Shown: positions 37,209-46,899, counted from the first letter of the stretch. The stretch: 64,000 bases of DNA from Crateriforma spongiae (GCF_012290005.1 NZ_JAAXMS010000001.1:682001-746000); one strand, 5' to 3'. The notes: a model not told the origin generated them from the letters alone. Numbers and translations: made by a program.

Positions 37209-37567
37209 CGTTCGATCGGCGGGTTGGAAAGGAAGGAGCTGGGTGGAAAGGCTAGGAACGAAGTAACGGAGGCGGAAAACGTTGGACGCGGCCAGAGTGG
37301 AAACGGTCATCCCCAGAAAAACGGTGTCTCTTGGAAACGGGGATTTTGCACAGGCCTGTCCTGTCCGTGTGGATCCGTCGATGGGCGGCGGCTGGATTGT
37401 GGTTGGACCCAGGGACGCATTCATCTTGACCGAATTCGCAAAAAATCGGTAGTTCCGTTCAAGTCTGTCGCAGCGGCAGTCGACACGGCCGAATTTTCCA
37501 GCCGATTCCCCCCCCCCGCTGCTTTTTACCCAACGTCCTGAATGCACCGACCGTGGCAACCTTCGCG
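37209..37567. other. Divergent intergenic region with a C10 tract
   Basis: 359 bases between the HTH-EIIA gene and the outer-membrane protein gene. It has a weak promoter-like TTGACC at 37426-37431 with TAGTTC 18 bases later, and a run of ten C (37508-37517) about 50 bases before the next start. No gene is supported. Confidence 0.5.
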
Positions 37568-39022
37568 ATGAAGTTCACGAATCAGCGTGATCGCCGAACA
37601 CTGGCGGCCCGAGATCCGGGACGTTGGTGCTGCACGCTGGTGATGGCGATGCTTTGCATGGTCGCCGGGCCGAATCATGCAAGTGGACAGGGTGGGTACC
37701 CGTCCCCGATAGATTCGCCTCAGACCGATTTAACGCCGATCGGACCACCCGCATACAGTGGCGGAACCAACGGCAGTGGATTGCTGTTCGATCCGTATTC
37801 GACCAGCGGCTCGGCTGGTGCTTCGCTGGGAATGCCGACGACACCGCCACCGGTCGCGGGCGGATCGGGGTATCCCAACGGCGGTTTGTTCGGGCAGATG
37901 TTTTCCTCGGGCCCGCCGGCTACCTATCCCGGCGGCACGCTTTCGTCAGGAAGCACGACTTTGCCGCCGCCCGGTGGTGCGTTGCCGAATGCTTACGGTG
38001 CGACGACCGCGGCGCCTTACACGGGATCGATCTACAACTATCCGCCAACCGGCGGCGGATCGGTCTATGCACCCGGTCCCAGCGGTGCGGGTGCTTATCC
38101 GTCCAGCATTTATCCCCAAGGATCGCCGTCGACGTTGTTCCCCAACGGCATGTTTGGCGGGGCGTCGATCGGCAGTGTGATCGCCCAGGACCCAATGATC
38201 TACAACGCTTACCGTCGGTTCCAAGGGCCTCGGATGCGTTACACGTACATCGGTCGTGGCAGCGGTGCCGAAGACGTGAACCAGAATATTTTTGATTTCT
38301 CGGCTGCGTTCGCGTGTCAAAACTTCATCGCGTCCGGACGCCCGTTGTACATCGTCCCGTCGTTTTCGCTGCGTCTGTGGGATGGACCGATCAGTCCCGG
38401 CGGCCCGGTCAGTCCGGATCTGCCCGGACAAGCCTATGACGGATTTTTGGATTTCGGATGGCAGACGGATCCGAATCAGATGTTCGGTGTCGAATTGGGG
38501 ATTCGTACGGGCGTCTTCACCGACTTTGAAACCATGAACAGCGATTCATGGCGGATCCGCGGAAAGGGATTGGCGTCGTTCCGATTGACGCCGGCGTCCA
38601 CCCTGAAGCTGGGCATCTACTATCTGGATCGCAATACGATTCAGCTGTTGCCGGCCGGCGGATTGCTGTGGCAACCCAATCCCCTGAAACGCTGTGACAT
38701 CTTTTTCCCCGAACCGAAATTTGCGCACTATTGGCGAACCATCGGAACGCAGGACGTCTGGTGGTACATCGGTGGCGAATACGGCGGAGGTGCCTGGACG
38801 ATCGAGCGAGCCGACGGAACGAGCGACAACGTTGAAATGAACGACCTGCGGGCCATGTTCGGCTTTGAATGGGGCCAAAGCGAATTGATCCGCTCGGGCC
38901 GCCGACGTGCCTTCATTGAATTTGGTTACGTCTGGGATCGCGAGGTGAACTACAAATTCAATCCGCAGGACGATTTCTCACCCCGCAGTGCGTTCATGTT
39001 CCGCGGCGGATTCGGGTACTGA
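37568..39022 (+). CDS. Putative outer-membrane beta-barrel protein with Gly/Pro/Ser-rich N-terminal region
   Basis: A 484-residue exported protein with no assigned family. ATG 37568 gives a long signal peptide (basic MKFTNQRDRRTLAARDPGR, then a hydrophobic core and cleavage near HASGQGG). Residues 45-205 are low-complexity, rich in Gly, Pro, Ser and Thr (PPPVAGGSGYPNGG and similar). From about residue 220 on, alternating aromatic/hydrophobic strands such as RPLYIVPSFSLRLWDGP, DGFLDFGWQTD and KLGIYYLDRNTIQLLP suggest a beta barrel; the protein ends FMFRGGFGY with a terminal aromatic, as in outer-membrane proteins. Conserved in style with planctomycete hypothetical proteins. Function unknown. 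Confidence 0.7.
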   Translation: MKFTNQRDRRTLAARDPGRWCCTLVMAMLCMVAGPNHASGQGGYPSPIDSPQTDLTPIGPPAYSGGTNGSGLLFDPYSTSGSAGASLGMPTTPPPVAGGSGYPNGGLFGQMFSSGPPATYPGGTLSSGSTTLPPPGGALPNAYGATTAAPYTGSIYNYPPTGGGSVYAPGPSGAGAYPSSIYPQGSPSTLFPNGMFGGASIGSVIAQDPMIYNAYRRFQGPRMRYTYIGRGSGAEDVNQNIFDFSAAFACQNFIASGRPLYIVPSFSLRLWDGPISPGGPVSPDLPGQAYDGFLDFGWQTDPNQMFGVELGIRTGVFTDFETMNSDSWRIRGKGLASFRLTPASTLKLGIYYLDRNTIQLLPAGGLLWQPNPLKRCDIFFPEPKFAHYWRTIGTQDVWWYIGGEYGGGAWTIERADGTSDNVEMNDLRAMFGFEWGQSELIRSGRRRAFIEFGYVWDREVNYKFNPQDDFSPRSAFMFRGGFGY

Positions 39023-39066
39023 TTGCCGCTTGCCGCCGCGTCAGATTGCACCTGCGATTCACATCA

Positions 39067-39864
39067 TCACATTTGTGAATACGGTTTGGGTGTCAAAACC
39101 AGTTTGTCGATCCGGCTGACCGTGTTGGCGTATTGCTTGTCCTTACTCAGGACTTTCCAGTCCGGGTGGACGCGAAACGCTTTCCAAGCCTCATTGCGTG
39201 CCGCGTCGTTTTCATAGACGGTCAAGTACGTCAGGCTGGGCTGTTGCGGTCCTACCAAGCATTGACCGATGAAGATCGGTTGGATGTCGCAATCCAAAAA
39301 GATCGGGACTTCGCCGTTGTTGAACATGTCCACCTTTTTGGCGGCCAGTCGCTCGTTGGCGCTCTCGTAAAGACGCAATTCGTAAACGCGGTCGGGATTG
39401 TCCAGCGTGCCGCTGGGCACACTGAGTTGCTTCATGCAATCCATCGCCACCAGCAGTTCGGTTTGAATCCGCTGGAACGCCGGTTCGTTATGCGCACGCT
39501 GTAGGTATGCGTCGGCATCCTGCAGGTATTGCGAGTCGCTGGACAACGCGGCGGCCGTCTTAGCGATGTCGGCCGCGTTCTTGTAGGGGATAACAACCAC
39601 CACCCGATCGGACAAACGTTTGTTGTCGTTGGGGTTCAGAGAATCCGGATACGCGAATGCGCCGACCGGGCCGATTTGTTGACGCTGCAGTGCCGGGATC
39701 AGTGCGTCGGCAAGGTACTGGTCCAACGCTTGGGCGTCGCCTTGTTCGCCCAGGATATAGTGCCGGACTTCGTACAGCTCCGGTTCATCAGCTTGTGTGG
39801 AGGTCATCGGGACGCAGGCCAGGACGGCCAAGACGGCGGCGGAAAGCCAGGGGCGATGGTTCAT
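39067..39864 (-). CDS. Secreted NIPSNAP-domain protein
   Basis: A 265-residue exported protein. ATG 39864 gives a signal peptide (MNHRPWLSAAVLAVLACVPM, cleavage after TQA); the open frame upstream is not conserved. Two ferredoxin-like NIPSNAP repeats are visible: the first begins YEVRHYILGEQGDAQALDQY, the second YELRLYESANERLAAKKVDMF and ends with EAWKAFRVHPDWKVL. NIPSNAP domains occur widely in planctomycete exported proteins, but the bacterial role is unknown. It follows the PmtA-like gene by 74 bases on the same strand. Confidence 0.85.
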   Translation of the reverse strand: MNHRPWLSAAVLAVLACVPMTSTQADEPELYEVRHYILGEQGDAQALDQYLADALIPALQRQQIGPVGAFAYPDSLNPNDNKRLSDRVVVVIPYKNAADIAKTAAALSSDSQYLQDADAYLQRAHNEPAFQRIQTELLVAMDCMKQLSVPSGTLDNPDRVYELRLYESANERLAAKKVDMFNNGEVPIFLDCDIQPIFIGQCLVGPQQPSLTYLTVYENDAARNEAWKAFRVHPDWKVLSKDKQYANTVSRIDKLVLTPKPYSQM

Positions 39865-39938
39865 TTGCGGTCGTTGATGCGTGGTTGGGGAATGGAAGGA
39901 AACCGAGGCTGTGGTCCCGCATTCTACCCGCCGGCGCA

Positions 39939-40658
39939 TCAGTCGTTGCAATCGACCGCCGATTCCATTCGATCCACCTTGCAGGTCGCACGCAGCACGG
40001 TGAACAGCGACCAGGGCTTGGGCTTGAAGCGGTCTTCCAGGCGGATGGGCAACTGGTCCAGCAAGGGATCCAGACGCAAATCGGTTCGCCATCCCAGATG
40101 CTTGGTCAGGTTCCCGGCGGAATCGACCACCGCGGCGATCAGCGGGTTTTTGCTGCGGAAATGATTGATCAGCAAGATTTGACCGCCGGGGCGACAAACG
40201 CGGACCATCTCTCGCATCATCGCCTGGGGATCATTGACCACGCTGACGGTGTGGAACGATGTGACCAAGTCGAAGCTGTCGTCTTCAAAGTCCAGCGATT
40301 CCGCGTTCATCGGCATGACGCGGATGTGTTGCCAGTCGTTCTTGTCGATGCGTTCCTGGGCTTCGGCCAGCATGGGGACCGACAGATCCACGCCGGTCAA
40401 TTCGATGTGGTGGGGGTAGGTGTCCAGCGACAAACCGGTTCCCACCCCGACCTCCAGTACTTGGGTGGCCGGTGCGATGTCCAAAGCCGCGATGTTCTCC
40501 GCGATCCGGCGTTTGGAAACGGCAGGCCAGAGCGCTTCGTAGGCCGGGACCAGCTGGTGGTACAACGGGCTGGAAGCCGGCTTGTTGGACGTTTTGCGGT
40601 CACGCGAGTCGGACGATGGCCGTTTCGGGTGCGGTTTGGACTGAATGTCGCTGATCAT
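39939..40658 (-). CDS. pmtA: PmtA-like phosphatidylethanolamine N-methyltransferase
   Basis: A 239-residue class I SAM-dependent methyltransferase. The SAM motif is LEVGVGTGLSLDTYP and the acidic second strand GVDLSVPMLAEAQERI; SFHTVSVVNDPQAMMREMVRVCRPGG follows. The order LYHQLVPAYEALWP, then KRRIAENI, then VGVGTGLSL is strongly reminiscent of the Rhodobacter-type PmtA that methylates PE to phosphatidylcholine. It lies downstream of pssA and psd on the same strand, which would supply PE. Other small-molecule methyltransferases of this group look similar, so the assignment depends partly on context. The C-terminus is unremarkable. Confidence 0.68.
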   Translation of the reverse strand: MISDIQSKPHPKRPSSDSRDRKTSNKPASSPLYHQLVPAYEALWPAVSKRRIAENIAALDIAPATQVLEVGVGTGLSLDTYPHHIELTGVDLSVPMLAEAQERIDKNDWQHIRVMPMNAESLDFEDDSFDLVTSFHTVSVVNDPQAMMREMVRVCRPGGQILLINHFRSKNPLIAAVVDSAGNLTKHLGWRTDLRLDPLLDQLPIRLEDRFKPKPWSLFTVLRATCKVDRMESAVDCND

Positions 40659-40932
40659 AGGTTGCGATCCGTGTATCCGTTTCTGAATGCCCCTTCGGTC
40701 GTGCAGGACGCGTACCGTGACATTCGTTGTCGACGCCCACTGTTTGGTGCCCAGCCGGAGGCGTCAAGTCATGCTGGTTTGGCCGTGGAAACGTCCTAAC
40801 TATCAGGCATGTATCGGTTTACGTGTCGCAAGTGTCCGCTTTGCCCCGTCAATCATGAAGAAAATATTACGATCCGTTTACACGAATCGCTCCGCAACGA
40901 GGGATGTGCTGGATTCGGCCGGAACGGCCGGC

Positions 40933-41916
40933 CTAAAAAGTATCCTCCGCCGACGTATCCGCTTCGGCCAGCGCCGATTCACCTTCGGGTGTGGCGGGTG
41001 ACCACAGCGATTTGATCGGCGCACCGAACGCGAAGTAACAAAACACCATCGGCAGGGCGACCCAGTGCAATAAGAAGACCAAAAAGACCGCAAACAGCGC
41101 TTGGCCGATTTGGTGTGGCGGACGATGACCGCCGATCCACTGGCGGACCACGTGCGGGTACTGAAAACGCGACACCATCAGAAAGGCCAATGCCAGTGCC
41201 AGGCAAGGAATGACGTAGTGCGACGCGTCCAGTGACCACGTCGCCGCGGTGCGAATGAAGTTCGGCAGGGCCTCCTTGGTCTGCAAATCGGCTAGGTCTG
41301 GCATGGCGATGGCAAACGCGGCCAGGGTGCCGGCCGCCGCGGGGCTGGGCAAACCGTCAAAGCCGTCGTGCGGGTCGTCTTCGCCCGTTTCAACGTTGAA
41401 TCGGGCCAGCCGAATCAGCACGCACAACGTGAACAAGACGCCGATGGCCCAGGTCAGACGCTGAGGCAACCGGTCGCTGATCTGCCAAACGATCACCGCG
41501 GGTGCGGTGCCGAAGGTGATGGCATCACAGAGGCTGTCCAGTTCCGCGCCGAACTGGCTGGCTTGGCCCGTCAGTCGCGCCGCCGATCCGTCCAACGCGT
41601 CGAACACCATTCCGCCAAAAATCAGCATACCGGCGGCAAACAGCTTTTGTTCGTCCGGCCACTGCAGCGTCGTGCTCATGGCAATCGCGATGGCCGCCAG
41701 CCCACAGACACCGTTGCCCAGGGTCAGCAGTGTGGGCAGCACGGCCAGCATGACCTTGCGCCGCTTCTTGGCCTGGCGTCGACGTCGGTCCCGGCGGCGG
41801 GATCGAGGGTTGGTCGTCTCGTCGCCCAGAGGCCCGTCGTCAAGCGATTCTTCGGCGTCCGAATCGATGTCTTCACGCTGGGCGTCATCGATCAGTCCGC
41901 GTGTCATTTCACTCAT
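40933..41916 (-). CDS. pssA: CDP-diacylglycerol-serine O-phosphatidyltransferase
   Basis: A 327-residue membrane enzyme that makes phosphatidylserine from CDP-diacylglycerol and serine. The CDP-alcohol phosphotransferase signature is complete: D106-x2-D109-G110-x2-A113-R114-x8-G123-x3-D127-x3-D131. About seven to eight membrane helices follow the hydrophilic, arginine-rich N-terminus (residues 1-54), which is longer than usual. ATG 41916 overlaps the psd stop by eight bases, so the two are coupled. The longer frame to 41973 would lie in the psd coding region and is rejected. Confidence 0.92.
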   Translation of the reverse strand: MSEMTRGLIDDAQREDIDSDAEESLDDGPLGDETTNPRSRRRDRRRRQAKKRRKVMLAVLPTLLTLGNGVCGLAAIAIAMSTTLQWPDEQKLFAAGMLIFGGMVFDALDGSAARLTGQASQFGAELDSLCDAITFGTAPAVIVWQISDRLPQRLTWAIGVLFTLCVLIRLARFNVETGEDDPHDGFDGLPSPAAAGTLAAFAIAMPDLADLQTKEALPNFIRTAATWSLDASHYVIPCLALALAFLMVSRFQYPHVVRQWIGGHRPPHQIGQALFAVFLVFLLHWVALPMVFCYFAFGAPIKSLWSPATPEGESALAEADTSAEDTF

Positions 41917-42952
41917 ACTTTGCCAACACCGTATTTCCGGCGGCGATTTTCTGTCCCAGCTTGGCGACGACACGGAGCGATGGGTCGTCGGGGATCAACA
42001 GTTCGGTCCGCGACCCCAGCTTAATCATGCCGAACATTTCGCCACGCTTTAAAACGTCACCGGGACGGACCCAGCACACGATGCGCCGTGCGAACTGGCC
42101 GGTGATCTGACGGATACGGCACCGGCGTGATGCGATCGGACCGGGAATTTCACCGGCGTCCAATTCGACGGTCACGTCCAAATTCTCGTTTTCTTTGGCG
42201 GATTCGGGACGCAATGCGTTTAAAAACTTTCCGGGTCGGTATTGGATCGCCACGACTTTGCCGGGCAATGACGCGCGGTTGGCATGCACGTTGAAAATCG
42301 AAAGGAAAATTCCGAACTGGATGCAAACGCCCAATTCCGGATCTTCGACGCGTTCGATCTGGACGAGTTTTCCGTCGGCCGGTGCGACGACCGTGCCCAG
42401 GCCATCGGGGACCGCACGCGCGGGATCGCGAAAAAACCAGACAATCAAACCCGTCACGATTAGCGGACCGATTGCCAGCGGCCACCAAAACCAGCCGGCC
42501 GCCACGGCCAACAGCAACATGCCGCCGCCCAAGATCAGCAGTTCGGCCAGGCCCACGCGGACAAACGGCAGACTTTCACGCCAATAGAAGGGATCGTCGG
42601 CTTGATCCCAGTGGTAGGTTGCCTGGTTGCGGTAATACTTCACGTCACGCGGGTCGACGGGATCGAAAGGCAAGTCGCCACGTTCACCCTGGCGCAGTGA
42701 CTGCATGCGACGGACATAGCCCGGAAAAAAGCTCCGCAACCAAGCCCGCCGTAAACGGCCCCAGGCCAATTCGATCGACATCACAATCCCGCCGCCGGGC
42801 TGGATGTTTTTGACTTGGGGATCCATCGCGGGCTGTCCCGAATCGTCCGCCTGCTGGGGGGCTTCGGCGGCAGTGTCGGCCGGGGCGGACGCGGCATCCG
42901 GCGGCGAATTTTTTGGCGGCTCAGGCCGTGACGATGCTGGGGGTGTGCTCAT
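41909..42952 (-). CDS. psd: Phosphatidylserine decarboxylase
   Basis: A 347-residue Psd precursor with an unusual N-terminal extension. Residues 1-50 are proline/alanine-rich, and two membrane helices lie at about 133-174. The catalytic domain begins with VVAPADGKLVQIERV and contains FLSIFNVHANRASLPG. The self-cleavage motif reads IKLGS-RTEL with serine S314, which becomes the pyruvoyl group; LGSR replaces the LGST of E. coli-type enzymes, as in short archaeal/bacterial forms. It converts phosphatidylserine to PE. ATG 42952 is preferred to TTG 42961. It overlaps pssA downstream and diverges from nadB, 99 bases away. Confidence 0.9.
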   Translation of the reverse strand: MSTPPASSRPEPPKNSPPDAASAPADTAAEAPQQADDSGQPAMDPQVKNIQPGGGIVMSIELAWGRLRRAWLRSFFPGYVRRMQSLRQGERGDLPFDPVDPRDVKYYRNQATYHWDQADDPFYWRESLPFVRVGLAELLILGGGMLLLAVAAGWFWWPLAIGPLIVTGLIVWFFRDPARAVPDGLGTVVAPADGKLVQIERVEDPELGVCIQFGIFLSIFNVHANRASLPGKVVAIQYRPGKFLNALRPESAKENENLDVTVELDAGEIPGPIASRRCRIRQITGQFARRIVCWVRPGDVLKRGEMFGMIKLGSRTELLIPDDPSLRVVAKLGQKIAAGNTVLAKYE

Positions 42953-43051
42953 GTTAAACAAGCGTATCCGCTATAACGGACAGCTGTCGACACGCCGCCA
43001 ACGTTTCGATGGCGATCAACCAGTTTCGGCAGATCAAGACCTGCGACCACT

Positions 43052-44734
43052 ATGACCCCACGATATTTGCTGCCCTTTGATTCGCGCCGTTCGCTGCATC
43101 GGTTCGCCGATGTCTTGATCATCGGTGGCGGACTTGCGGGGCTCCGTGCCGCCAACGCCGTGTCGCCCAATCAGTCGGTCTTGGTGGTCACCAAGGATCA
43201 GTTGCGGGAATCCAGCAGCAACTACGCCCAAGGCGGAATCGCCAGCGTCATTAACCCCGAAGACTGTTTCAATTCCCACATCCGCGACACGCTGGTTGCC
43301 GGCGCCAATTTGTGCGACAGCGAAGTCGTCGAAATGGTGGTCCGCGACGGCCCACAGCGGATCGAAGAATTGATCCGGTGGGGAACCCAATTCGATGAAT
43401 TTGAAGGTGCGATCGCGCTCGGACGCGAGGGCGGTCACAGTTACCAACGGATCCTGCACGCCCACGGCGATGCGACCGGACGCGAAATCATGCGTGCGGT
43501 GATCGAACGCACGCGGAATGCGGAGAACATCGAAATTCTGGAAGACACCTTCACGGTGGACTTGTTGACTTATGAAGGCAAGTGTCGCGGTGCGGTGGTC
43601 GTCGGCTGTGGCGAAAAGAACGAAGACAGTCGCCCGATGATGGTCTGGGCCAAAGAAACGATTCTGTGCACCGGCGGTTCCGGCCAGGTCTATCGCGAAT
43701 CGACCAACCCACCGGTGGCCACCGGTGATGGCACCGCATTGGCATACCGTGCCGGCGTGGAGCTGCGGGACATGGAATTTGTTCAATTTCACCCCACGGT
43801 GTTGTACATCGCCGGATCGTCGCGGTCGCTGATCACCGAAGCGGTGCGTGGCGAGGGCGCCTATCTGGTCGACAGCGAAGGGCATCGCTTCATGCCCGAA
43901 TACGATTCACGCGCCGAATTGGCGCCGCGGGATATCGTCAGTCAGTCGATCGTCCGACAAATGGCCCGCACCCAGCATCCCAGTGTCTATTTGGATTTGT
44001 CTCACTTGGACGGCGATCGCATCCGCGAACGATTCCCTGGGATCGCCGATGTCTGTGCCCGGTTCGGTTTGGATTTGACAAAGGATCGCATTCCCGTTCG
44101 TCCCGGCGCTCATTACGCGATCGGTGGCGTCACCGTGGATCGCCAGGGACGCACGTCGTTACCCGGGTTGTGGGCCGCGGGCGAAGCGTCCAGTTCGGGG
44201 CTGCACGGGGCCAACCGACTGGCCAGCAACAGTTTGTTGGAAGGCCTGGTGTACGGTGCTTATGCCGGTGAAGCCGCGTCGCGGTCGGCTGCCGAAGGGC
44301 CCCACCGGATGTTAGCGCAGCGGATCCAGTCGGCGGTCAAAAACAGCACCACCGAATTCGATGTCGCCGATGTCCGTGTGTCATTGAAAAGTCTGATGGG
44401 CCGCTTGGTCGGGGTCGAACGAAGTGCCGAAGGTTTGCGTGAAGCAGGCAATTCGATCCATTCGTTTGCCGCGTACGTGATGGCGCACCAATTCGATACG
44501 GTCGGCGGCTGGGAATTGCAGAACATGATCACCACCGCCCAGTGCATGGTCGCCGCCGCCCAAGCACGGACCGAATCGCGGGGTGTTCACTTCCGCACCG
44601 ATCACCCCGAAAGCGACGACGAAAATTGGCGTCGGCACTTGACCATCCAAGTCGATGTCAACGGCGGTCACCCACGCCGTGGACCGCTGCAGACCAGCAG
44701 CACGCTGCAGATCGATTCGCTGAAGCCGTGTTAA
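43052..44734 (+). CDS. nadB: L-aspartate oxidase
   Basis: A 560-residue flavoprotein that oxidises aspartate to iminoaspartate, the first step of de novo NAD synthesis. The FAD-binding motif is IIGGGLAGLRAANAV near the N-terminus. Substrate-site segments SSSNYAQGGIASV, GREGGHSYQRILHAHGDATG and the HYAIGGVTVDRQGRTSLPGL region distinguish NadB from fumarate reductase. The C-terminal LMGRLVGVERSAEGL and ending are typical. ATG 43052 begins a natural family N-terminus. No nadA or nadC gene lies next to it. It is divergent from the psd/pssA operon. Confidence 0.95.
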   Translation: MTPRYLLPFDSRRSLHRFADVLIIGGGLAGLRAANAVSPNQSVLVVTKDQLRESSSNYAQGGIASVINPEDCFNSHIRDTLVAGANLCDSEVVEMVVRDGPQRIEELIRWGTQFDEFEGAIALGREGGHSYQRILHAHGDATGREIMRAVIERTRNAENIEILEDTFTVDLLTYEGKCRGAVVVGCGEKNEDSRPMMVWAKETILCTGGSGQVYRESTNPPVATGDGTALAYRAGVELRDMEFVQFHPTVLYIAGSSRSLITEAVRGEGAYLVDSEGHRFMPEYDSRAELAPRDIVSQSIVRQMARTQHPSVYLDLSHLDGDRIRERFPGIADVCARFGLDLTKDRIPVRPGAHYAIGGVTVDRQGRTSLPGLWAAGEASSSGLHGANRLASNSLLEGLVYGAYAGEAASRSAAEGPHRMLAQRIQSAVKNSTTEFDVADVRVSLKSLMGRLVGVERSAEGLREAGNSIHSFAAYVMAHQFDTVGGWELQNMITTAQCMVAAAQARTESRGVHFRTDHPESDDENWRRHLTIQVDVNGGHPRRGPLQTSSTLQIDSLKPC

Positions 44735-44829
44735 AATTTCGCGACACCGACGATTCCCCCAACGGTTCGCGTTTGAAACCTTCCAGCCGGGCCGGTTTGC
44801 GTGGACCAATTTCGCGGTAACTTGAAGTG

Positions 44830-44870
44830 GATCGTCGGCTTCCCCGCTTTTGTTTTGCTTCCCGACGATC
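44830..44870 (+). repeat. Inverted repeat in the nadB-lipase gap
   Basis: GATCGTCGG (44830-44838) and CCGACGATC (44862-44870) form a perfect 9-bp stem around a 23-base pyrimidine-rich loop; a T6 run follows at 44879-44884. It may be the nadB terminator or part of the lipase leader. Confidence 0.4.
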
Positions 44871-44920
44871 CCGTTGGTCTTTTTTGTTTCTGAAATGGTT
44901 CCTTCAAGGAAGTGCGACCG

Positions 44921-45889
44921 ATGACGAAGATTGTTCATGACAAGGGCGAAGTCCCCGTCGTCATTCATTCCAACGTCAAGGGACCGATCGGTGAAATGAC
45001 GTTTCTGCAGCGGTCGCTGCTGTTCGCCGAACTTTCGATGGTCGCGTACAACGATCCGGAGGAAGCCTCGGTCGCCGCGTCCATGGCGGGTTTCCCCGAA
45101 TCCAACCTGTACGACAACGACGGTTCCCAGGCGTATCGTTTCCGAAACGAACACGACTGCGTGATCGCGTGCCGCGGTACCGAACCGAACGAATGGAATG
45201 ACATTCGTGCCGATGCCAATGCCGCCAGCGTTTTGGCCGAAACGGTGGGCAAGGTCCACCGCGGTTTCAAACGCGAAGTCGACGATCTGTGGCCGATGTT
45301 GGAAGCCGCGCTGATCAGCAACGACCAGCCGTTGTGGTTTTGCGGCCACAGTCTCGGTGGCGCCATGGCGACCATTTGTGCCGGACGCTGTTACCTTTCC
45401 CACATCGCCAGTATGCCCGAACAGCTTTACACCTTCGGCAGCCCTCGCGTCGGCAACAAACGATACGTGAACTATGTCAGCTTGGATCACTATCGGTACG
45501 TCAACAACAACGACATCGTCACTCGCGTGCCGCCGGCTTGGATGGGGTATCGCCACAACGGTCACGAGGTCTACATCAACCGGCATGGCGAAATCGGCGA
45601 GCTGGGGATGGTGAAGAAACGTCATGACCGTTGGCGGGGGTTTGTTCAAAGCCTGACACGTTGGAAGATCGACCACCTGAGCGATCATGCGATTCACGAA
45701 TACATCGCTGCACTGGTGGCCGCGGTGGACGAAGAACGTGCGGCGTCCAAGTTGGGTGAATCTCCGGTGCAAGCTGATGACGTGGCGGGTGAAGCACCGG
45801 CACCGCCGACATCACCGCCGGACGAGTCTGATCGATCGGTCGGTCAGCGATCTGGCGGTCAAACGACCCGTGCATCGGCGGGGGCATGA
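44921..45889 (+). CDS. Class 3 lipase-like alpha/beta hydrolase
   Basis: A 322-residue protein with no signal peptide. The nucleophile elbow is GHSLGG with S144 as nucleophile; the oxyanion region [16 protein letters not shown] and the following [17 protein letters not shown] and HNGHEVYI segments match class 3 (fungal-type) lipases, with the acid aspartate and catalytic histidine expected there. The C-terminal 60 residues are hydrophilic and acidic. ATG 44921 is chosen; AAGGA lies ten bases upstream and the in-frame GTG adds three residues. Its stop lies within the start of the AAA ATPase gene, so the two are translationally linked. The substrate is unknown. Confidence 0.82.
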   Translation: MTKIVHDKGEVPVVIHSNVKGPIGEMTFLQRSLLFAELSMVAYNDPEEASVAASMAGFPESNLYDNDGSQAYRFRNEHDCVIACRGTEPNEWNDIRADANAASVLAETVGKVHRGFKREVDDLWPMLEAALISNDQPLWFCGHSLGGAMATICAGRCYLSHIASMPEQLYTFGSPRVGNKRYVNYVSLDHYRYVNNNDIVTRVPPAWMGYRHNGHEVYINRHGEIGELGMVKKRHDRWRGFVQSLTRWKIDHLSDHAIHEYIAALVAAVDEERAASKLGESPVQADDVAGEAPAPPTSPPDESDRSVGQRSGGQTTRASAGA

Positions 45890-46899
45890 TGAAGGATCAT
45901 TCGGAATCACAGCCGATGATGACCGACAATCGCCACGTGGAAATCGATGGCGTGACGTTGAAGTTGGCACAGCCCCACAGCGCGCCGGCACAGTGGATCG
46001 GACAACAAGAAATTTTGATGCAGCTGTTGGCATGCTGGATCGTTGTGGATGACAACGACCTGCCGCTGACACCGCGTTTGATCGGTTCTCCCGGTGTCGG
46101 CAAGACGCAGTTGGCGATCGCCGCGGCGAATCAACAGCAGTTGCCGCTGTTCATTTATCAGTGCACCGCCGACACGCGACCGGAAGATTTGCTGATCACT
46201 CCGGTGCTAAGCCGGGGCGGCGAAATCGAATACCACGCATCGCCGCTGGTTTCGGCCATGCTGTTGGGCGGCGTTTGTGTGCTGGATGAAGGCAACCGGA
46301 TGAATGAAAAATCCTGGGCCTCGGTCGCGCCATTGTTCGATAGCCGCCGGTATGTCGAATCCATCGTGGCGGGAATCACCATTCCCGCCGATCGAGATTT
46401 TCGTGCTGCGGTAACGATGAACCAGGACGAATCGACGTTCGAGATTCCCGATTACATCCTCAGCCGTCTGCAGCCGACTTTGAAAGTCGGGTTTCCAAAC
46501 AAGCAGGACGAAATGGCGATCCTGCAATACCACCTGCCATTCGCTGAACCGGAAATGCTGGCGATGACGGTGGAGTTTTTGCAGCGGTCGCATGAGTTGA
46601 AGTTGGACTTTTCGCCACGCGATGGGATCAACCTGCTGCGATACGCACTGAAACGATTGACCCAAGACCCGACTCACCCGATCGGACGTGATGCCGCTTG
46701 GCGGGAAGCTTTGGAAAAATGTCTGGGTGAAGACGCGGCAGACTTGGAATCCCTGGCCCAGCGGAAAAGCCGAACCCTGGGCGGTGACGCCGTACCGCTG
46801 GGGTTGGCCGATCTATTTTTTGACGCTGACGATCCGCTGCACCCGGATCGTGACGTCGATGACGACGACGACGATGAAGATGAACGCGGTGACTTTTGA
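45886..46899 (+). CDS. MoxR/CbbQ-like AAA+ ATPase
   Basis: A 337-residue AAA+ protein. The Walker A is GSPGVGKT at about residues 67-74, Walker B is [13 protein letters not shown] and sensor-1-type sequence is [30 protein letters not shown]. The C-terminal helical lid ends in a run of acidic residues ([11 protein letters not shown]). MoxR/CbbQ/NorQ ATPases normally remodel or load metal into partner enzymes and pair with VWA-domain proteins. Here the overlapping upstream gene encodes a lipase-like protein and no VWA gene is near. The start is ATG 45886 (ATGA overlap with the lipase stop); ATG 45889 is an equal alternative. Confidence 0.82.
   Translation: MMKDHSESQPMMTDNRHVEIDGVTLKLAQPHSAPAQWIGQQEILMQLLACWIVVDDNDLPLTPRLIGSPGVGKTQLAIAAANQQQLPLFIYQCTADTRPEDLLITPVLSRGGEIEYHASPLVSAMLLGGVCVLDEGNRMNEKSWASVAPLFDSRRYVESIVAGITIPADRDFRAAVTMNQDESTFEIPDYILSRLQPTLKVGFPNKQDEMAILQYHLPFAEPEMLAMTVEFLQRSHELKLDFSPRDGINLLRYALKRLTQDPTHPIGRDAAWREALEKCLGEDAADLESLAQRKSRTLGGDAVPLGLADLFFDADDPLHPDRDVDDDDDDEDERGDF

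Noticed and set aside
37209-37559. 117-codon N-terminal extension of the HTH-EIIA protein
   Set aside because: The family starts at MDVLDVD; the extension looks random, and it covers the divergent promoter region and C10 tract.
44381-45772. Minus-strand open frame opposite the nadB end and the lipase
   Set aside because: It spans two clear genes on the other strand and has no protein-family features.
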